Part shown: positions 57,065-64,000 of the stretch, in pieces | Layout of the letters: each line of letters opens with the position of its first letter | Numbering within the stretch: position 1 is the stretch's first letter | Source: Norana najaformis | Taxonomy: Eukaryota; Annelida; Clitellata; Crassiclitellata; Hormogastridae | Direction: 5' to 3' | Length of the DNA: 64,000 bases | NCBI GenBank assembly: GCA_964023275.1 | Contig: OZ029920.1 | Location: forward strand, 2,140,572-2,204,571 | Made by a program: the position numbers and the translations under genes | The notes under the pieces: model-generated | What the model saw: only the letters and a program-made list of their open reading frames with translations | What the model was told of the DNA's origin: nothing | Databases searched by the model: none

Positions 57065-58305
57065 GCTGCTGGAAATTGGACTGAAACTGTACGAAAGGGT
57101 GATCGAAGGGCGCATTAGGGAACGGGTCAAGCTACATGATAACCAGTTTGACTTAGGCCGGCTAGAGGCACAAGGGATGCAATATTCATACTGAGACAGA
57201 TGCAGGGGAAAATACTAGAAGGAAACAACAAGAGATATTGGACTTTTGTAGATTTGGAGAAGGCTTTTGATAGAGTACAAAGAGAGATCGTATATTGGAG
57301 TCTGAGGAAAAAGGGAATATCGGAGAAAATTGTGCGACTGGTGAAATCAATGTATGAGGATGCACAGACTTCAGTGAGGAGCAATATAGGAAACACAGTA
57401 AAATTTGAGATTCAAGTGGGTGTACATCAGATATCCGGCCTGAGCCCTCTGGTGTTCATCATAGTAATGGATGCCATATCGGAAAACGTGAGAAGTACCA
57501 TGGGATATATTGTATGCTGATGACCTGATAGTGGCAGACGACGCAGCGACAAAGATACAAGGACGTTTCACTGATTGGCAAAGAGCACTGGAGACCAAGG
57601 GTCTTAAAAGGAATATCAACAAAACAGAGACCATGGTATGCTCCAAAATAGATGAGACACTTGTGTTCACGGACATTGCAGGAAATGCACTGAAACAAGT
57701 AGAAACATTTAAATACCTTGGGTCGATAATGAATGCTAAAGGAGAATGCAAGCATGATGTTAAGGACAGGATCAAGGCAGCGTGGCAAAAATGGAAAGAT
57801 CTATAGAGCGTATTATGCGATGTCAAAATGCCGGTTCAAGTCAAAGGAAAGGTGTACAAAACAATGATAAGACCAGTGATGATATATGGAGCAGAAGCAT
57901 GGACACTGACGAAAGAGGAGGAGAAGCTGCTGGAGAGAACAGAAATGAGAATGCTGCGATGGATACTTGGAATCTCACTGAAAGACAGGAAAAGGAATGA
58001 GTATATCAGACAGAAATTGGGAGTGGCATGTATATCTGACAAGGTAGGAGAAGCCAGGTAGAGATGGTATGGTCATGTGATGAGGAGAGAGGAGGAAAAC
58101 TGCATTAAAAGAATTATGACAGCTGATGTTTACGGACGCCGCAGTCGTGGACGACAAAAGATGAGATGGGGAGACATGATTCAGCAAGACCTAAAGCTCT
58201 TCATATTGAAGAAAGAAGATACTTAAGACAGAAACAAATGGAAATGAAGGATTCGTGTGGCTGACCCCTCTCCTAAAAGGGATTAATTCCAGCCAGAAGG
58301 AAGAA
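57065..58305 (+). mobile_element. LINE copy B with RT domain, multiply broken
   Basis: Frames at 57200-57520, 57510-57806 and 57828-58061 give RT motifs A (FVDLEKAFDRV) and C (LYADDLIVADD). The same C-terminal signature as copy A follows ([38 protein letters not shown]). Motif B is altered (VGVHQISGLSP). Frameshifts near 57510 and at least four in-frame stops (including a TAG at about 57804) show that it is inactive. Confidence 0.9.
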
Positions 58306-60040
58306 GAAGTAATGTAATTGAGCATCGTTGGAAATCATCAAATTCATTGTCCGGATTGTTAGAGGAAAGAATTCCTGAAGCCAAACATCAGTGGACAGTG
58401 AACTCGTTTAACTGCTCTGTGCATCAAAGCGATTACAGTATCAGACTAAAACAACGAGCGATGTAAAATAATAGCGACGTAAAAGTCCCCGTCAGTCACA
58501 AGATGTCGCCAAACGCAGAATATTAAAGATAAATTTGGAACAGTTATATAAAAAAACAATAAAGTACTAATGTAAGATTTCTGCAGTGTATGCTCTCCCA
58601 AGAATAATCAAAAGATCGACGTTAACGGACCATGACCCCATGAGGAACTTATATCTTTCATATAAACGAATATTAAAAGCTCTGTTGCTACACTTTTGAT
58701 TCGCTTTTACAAACGTAATAAATTCTTCAGTTTTAGTTCAATGGATAGATTAATTCCGACTCTGCCTTGTTGGGGGGCAGTGCCAGTCCTAAGCGTGGAT
58801 ACAGAAGGAGGGCGACGGCAACGGCCTTTGATGCCATAAGCTGTCGTTAAACTGAGGAACTGCAACGGATAGATTTTTCGGACCGTTTCGTTTGTGTTTT
58901 AGCCGTCATCAAAGAATTGTCCGTGGGTCCCGTTCCTGGGATCCCCGAGAAAAATTCAAGGGTACCTGAGGTCTAAACTATTTTCATACAAATAATAAGA
59001 CGTTATTTTTTGTTCTGGAAAATGTAGTTACTTTTCACTGAAAATGCTACTTATTTTAACATGTAATGCGTTTATTATTGTTATTTTGTTATGAATTAAT
59101 AAACCGATGTCTCAGTTTTTAGCTTCCAATGCGATAAATATCGATGGCTATAACCCACATAAAGAAAAGCTGTTGGGGTCTTCAATAAATTTTAATAGCG
59201 TAAGGAGGAAATTATGGCGGGCGTCCTTTATGGACGACCCCTAAGAAATGAATATGTAAATTATTCAGCGCCAAAAAAGCTGGGTCAGGGAGACCACCGT
59301 ATAATAGACAGCGGAGCTATATAAAACGCCGCAAAAGACAGGTTTTGGGTCAGTATCGCTGGCAGGTCAGTTAATTACCGTTCTTTAACGACATCTTGTG
59401 GCTGCCAGAGCCGTTGAAGTCGACTTTCTCTTATACTTTGCCCGGACAAGGGACTAGCGATTGACCAAAAATCATTTATAAATAATATTGCCTTAACCGA
59501 TTTAAAGGTGTCCAAAAAGATATATGTTGGAAAGCGAGTGTTTAGCGAGAGCTTGTAGCTGCCCTGGCCTTTTGCGTCTCCCTTAACTTTGCACAGAGAC
59601 CCACATTCTGCGCAGTGTCAAATATTTCGTTATTTCTTGTAACCTAGCAATTGACAGTAATATCTGTTTAACGACGTGTGTCGAAACAAATATGACTTGT
59701 TAAATAGCATTGAGTGCTTAGCGACATCTTGTGACTGAAATCGCAGTTAACGTCGACGTCAACCTACGCAGATGAAAATAAGCTTATTTGTTAAATTGCA
59801 AAACTGTTCTAAAGTGCTGGAAAATCGACTCAGCTTTTGCTTTTCTTCAGGAAGGGAAAGCTAAAGAAATTTTATTCATTGTGGTGTAAGAGTAATATTA
59901 AAGTGCGTCTGTATATTACTCACAAAGGTTTGTATAAAAAGATGACGTTGACTACAATGGTGATGATCAGAGCAAGAGGGCAAAAATGTTTCCTGAGATT
60001 CGACATACTATCACGGAGCCTCCGTCCCTGAGGCGGTCAC
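58306..60040. repeat. R1, R2 and R4 block; no gene
   Basis: The block has R2/R1 fragments, an R1 minus copy with target duplication (58743-58875, listed separately), an R2 unit (about 59365-59510) and an R4 copy (about 59775-60035) that runs straight into the (TATG)n array. 58900-59360 shows no recognised feature. Confidence 0.6.
58743..58875 (-). mobile_element. R1 SINE-like copy with 9-bp target duplication
   Basis: The element (58752-58866, 115 bp) is flanked by 'ggatagatt' at 58743-58751 and 58867-58875. It is full length and close to the consensus. Confidence 0.75.
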
Positions 60041-60892
60041 TGTATGTATGTATGTATGTATGTATGTATGTATGTATGTATGTATGTATGTATGTATGTA
60101 TGTATGTATGTATGTATGTATGTATGTATGTATGTATGTATGTATGTATGTATGTATGTATGTATGTATGTATGTATGTATGTATGTATGTATGTATGTA
60201 TGTATGTATGTATGTATGTATGTATGTATGTATGTATGTATGTATGTATGTATGTATGTATGTATGTATGTATGTATGTATGTATGTATGTATGTATGTA
60301 TGTATGTATGTATGTATGTATGTATGTATGTATGTATGTATGTATGTATGTATGTATGTATGTATGTATGTATGTATGTATGTATGTATGTATGTATGTA
60401 TGTATGTATGTATGTATGTATGTATGTATGTATGTATGTATGTATGTATGTATGTATGTATGTATGTATGTATGTATGTATGTATGTATGTATGTATGTA
60501 TGTATGTATGTATGTATGTATGTATGTATGTATGTATGTATGTATGTATGTATGTATGTATGTATGTATGTATGTATGTATGTATGTATGTATGTATGTA
60601 TGTATGTATGTATGTATGTATGTATGTATGTATGTATGTATGTATGTATGTATGTATGTATGTATGTATGTATGTATGTATGTATGTATGTATGTATGTA
60701 TGTATGTATGTATGTATGTATGTATGTATGTATGTATGTATGTATGTATGTATGTATGTATGTATGTATGTATGTATGTATGTATGTATGTATGTATGTA
60801 TGTATGTATGTATGTATGTATGTATGTATGTATGTATGTATGTATGTATGTATGTATGTATGTATGTATGTATGTATGTATGTATGTATGTA
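60041..60892 (+). repeat. (TGTA)n microsatellite, 852 bp
   Basis: Perfect, uninterrupted tetranucleotide array of about 213 units. No frame has a stop, so long (MYVC)n and (YIHT)n frames appear on both strands; none is a gene. It sits inside an R4-type repeat. Confidence 0.99.
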
Positions 60893-61362
60893 GGAACTTG
60901 GTCCCACCGTCTGACGCCGTCCCTTGCAGGTCGTAGAAGATGTGACGTCCAGGCATAACTCGAGCACCAGGTTGATTCGTGACGGACAGCTGTTCGGTTG
61001 GTGGTAGGACTCCTCTCCGCTAGACAGTCGAAACAATTCCAAAGCGTTAGGCGCTTTGTAGGGACCTGGAGAAAGTCCTTCACTCACAGTTGCTCAACGT
61101 CATCGGTGCTCAATCTTGTGGTCGTCTGTGAACTTCTGAACTTTGGAAGGATGGCAAATATCGATTTGTTATTATTAAAACTTAAAACTTGCTACATTAA
61201 GTGTTCTCATATGTAGGCTTGCATTCATTAAACGGACGATAAAACTATATAGTTTATCGTCTGTTTGCATATCTTTAAACATCACGATATGCCTGCATTA
61301 TTATTATTGTTATTATTATTATTATTCTTTTATTTTTTTTTATTTTTTTATTTTGTTAATAT

Positions 61363-61416
<54 letters not shown>

Positions 61417-61440
61417 CACTACTACCACTACCACTACTAT

Positions 61441-61494
<54 letters not shown>

Positions 61495-62873
61495 CACTAC
61501 TACTACTACTACTACTCAACGACTCTGGCAGGCAAGATGTCGCCTACTCTGTCATTACATGAACTGAGATCTTCTATAACACCACTCTTTTAAAGATCAC
61601 GGAATCAGATGATGATCGATGCCAAGCAACTTCCTGGGTGGATCTGGTCGAAAACCAAGAAAGGAATCTCACGTCGACTTTACTTTGTCCTAAACGAATG
61701 TTTCTTTTCATTAAAATCGAGTCAATATTAAAGCTTTAGTCGATTTTATCAACTTAAACCGGTGTAACTCTTTACTTTAAAAAACGATTTTATTCGGTCT
61801 TTAAATGTAACTGACGTATTTATTCATCATTTGCAGCTTAATGTCTCCGGACATCTTATAGGCGACGCTGATTTCCAAAACTTACGATTACAATTACGAT
61901 TTACGAATACTTTTTGGTTCTTACGTCTCCTCGCTTTTGTCTCTTGTGGCAACCGGATCTTGGCCGGTGCCGAGTGAAACCCCAGCCACGTTTAATGGGC
62001 CACATTTGGCCGACATCAGACCATTATTGTCCAAATGGGGGCTCAACGATCGTGGCTGTTAGAGGGACTGTATCTTAGGATAACCTTCTGACCTAACATT
62101 GACATTTATGTAGCGCCTTGAGTGTAGTATGTATTTCACGATTACTGTTACTATTACGAAACACAATGCGACTATACTCGTATTCACGATGCACTGGCAA
62201 ACGTGTCAAAAACTAGAATATTGAACAAAAATTAGCCTCATATAGAGTTAAAGAAAGCGATATAAAGGTGTCCAAAGATAGCATGCCTAAAGCTAGTATT
62301 TTAGTGTTATTTAGTGATTTACGACATCTTGTGGCCGCCAGGGCTGTAGAAATCAACCTCATCACGAAAGAAATATCAACAATTGTGGGTAGTTTCTGTT
62401 TAACGACGCTGTGTCATAGCGAAGATGATAAGCGTCGCTCTCTTCATAATAATTATGTGAGAACTTTCTTTAGCGCCACTCTGTTAATGCTCAAGGCTTC
62501 AGTCGATGTTTACCGCTAACCAAAGTCGTTGTGGAAGTCAATTTCCAGGGTGAGATCGTTCGAAAACCAAGAGAGGAATCGCAGAAGACACAGAAACAGC
62601 CTACGGAGGAAAAAGGTCCAGGGAGAGATGAGTTTTTAGCAGAGTTCATCCAGACTTCAAACTGGCATCACCCGACCGAGTTACAACTTCTTGTATTCCA
62701 AATGTTTAACGTGGATAGGTAGGAATCAAGGTCTGTAATCAAACACCGAAGATTGTCGAGAGAGGACCTTCACAGGCAGTTCCACAGAGATTCTCCCAGT
62801 AACTTTCGAAGCAGAATTTACAACACAAAGAACTGACAACACAAAGACCCGGAACGAGATACAAAAATAAAAG

Positions 62874-62875
<2 letters not shown>
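60893..62875. repeat. R4 3' part, LINE-tail relics, R6 copies
   Basis: The R4 3' part runs to about 61170. An (ACT)n array covers 61362-61516. R6 fragments lie at about 61565-61680 and 62395-62700, and an R2 unit at about 62250-62345. Two LINE-tail-like relics are 'ttacgattacaattacgatt' near 61885 and 'tagcgccttgagtg' to 'gattactgttactatta' at 62110-62160. No gene is seen. Confidence 0.55.
61362..61516 (+). repeat. (ACT)n microsatellite, 155 bp
   Basis: Trinucleotide array with a few 'acc' and 'att' variants. Confidence 0.98.

Positions 62876-64000
<1,125 letters not shown>

Noticed and set aside
59967-61087. Very long ORFs of (MYVC)n and (YIHT)n repeats on both strands
   Set aside because: They are products of the (TGTA)n array, which has no stop in any frame.

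Overview
This is animal (metazoan) nuclear DNA, most likely from a repeat-rich invertebrate; I cannot name the phylum. The evidence is a family of RING / B-box / coiled-coil / Kelch genes split by spliceosomal introns, several kinds of non-LTR retrotransposon, a Tc1-type transposon, a solo LTR, long microsatellites, and intergenic DNA almost paved with short interspersed repeats. No bacterial, organellar or viral genome organisation is seen.

Layout. Three paralogous two-coding-exon genes carry nearly all the host coding sequence. Gene 1 (minus, 4474-7274) has an intact RING/B-box/coiled-coil exon but a decayed Kelch exon. Gene 2 (plus, 31663-35949) is intact: splicing 32786-35029 out joins two open exons into a 680-residue product, with an unusual GC donor. 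Gene 3 (plus, 49391-52176) is close to gene 1 but has one single-base indel in each exon. Genes 1 and 3 lie in a large inverted duplication (about 4325-8195 against 48000-52265) that covers coding exons, intron and about 1 kb of 5' flank. A 422-bp solo LTR has landed in the 5' flank of gene 3 only.

Mobile DNA. A full-length Tc1-like element (10656-12409) has 25-bp inverted ends, a TA duplication, an open 346-codon transposase whose first catalytic Asp is Val, and an internal tandem duplication. A 409-bp deletion derivative of another TA-target transposon lies at 39685-40093. LINE pieces occur at 12.87, 13.9, 21.2, 26.3-28.1, 33.5-35.0, 36.7, 40.1, 47.0 and 57.1-58.3 kb. A degenerate ORF on the minus strand at 37069-37463 looks like a retroelement ORF1 or gag N-terminus, or an old exon. 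A GC-rich block (24.1-26.25 kb) holds three tandem units of about 240 bp followed by a repeat with a recurrent reading frame.

The intergenic DNA is dominated by short families, labelled here R1 (about 115-130 bp, SINE-like, with target duplications of 9-15 bp at three copies), R1b (a variant), R2 (about 170-200 bp), R4 (about 500 bp), R5 (gag-like reading frame) and R6. R1 and R2 share a core of about 45 bp, on both strands, so they look like one superfamily of short retroposons. The TRIM-Kelch loci and their flanks (about 4.5-8.2, 30.4-36.7 and 48.0-52.2 kb) are relatively free of R1/R2. R4 copies contain internal (GAT)n, and very long (TATG)n and (TA)n arrays lie in or beside other repeats.

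The best candidates for something undescribed are the RING-B-box-Kelch gene family with its GC-AG intron, and the core-sharing short-retroposon superfamily. Short repeat copies other than those listed are described as blocks, and their boundaries are approximate.
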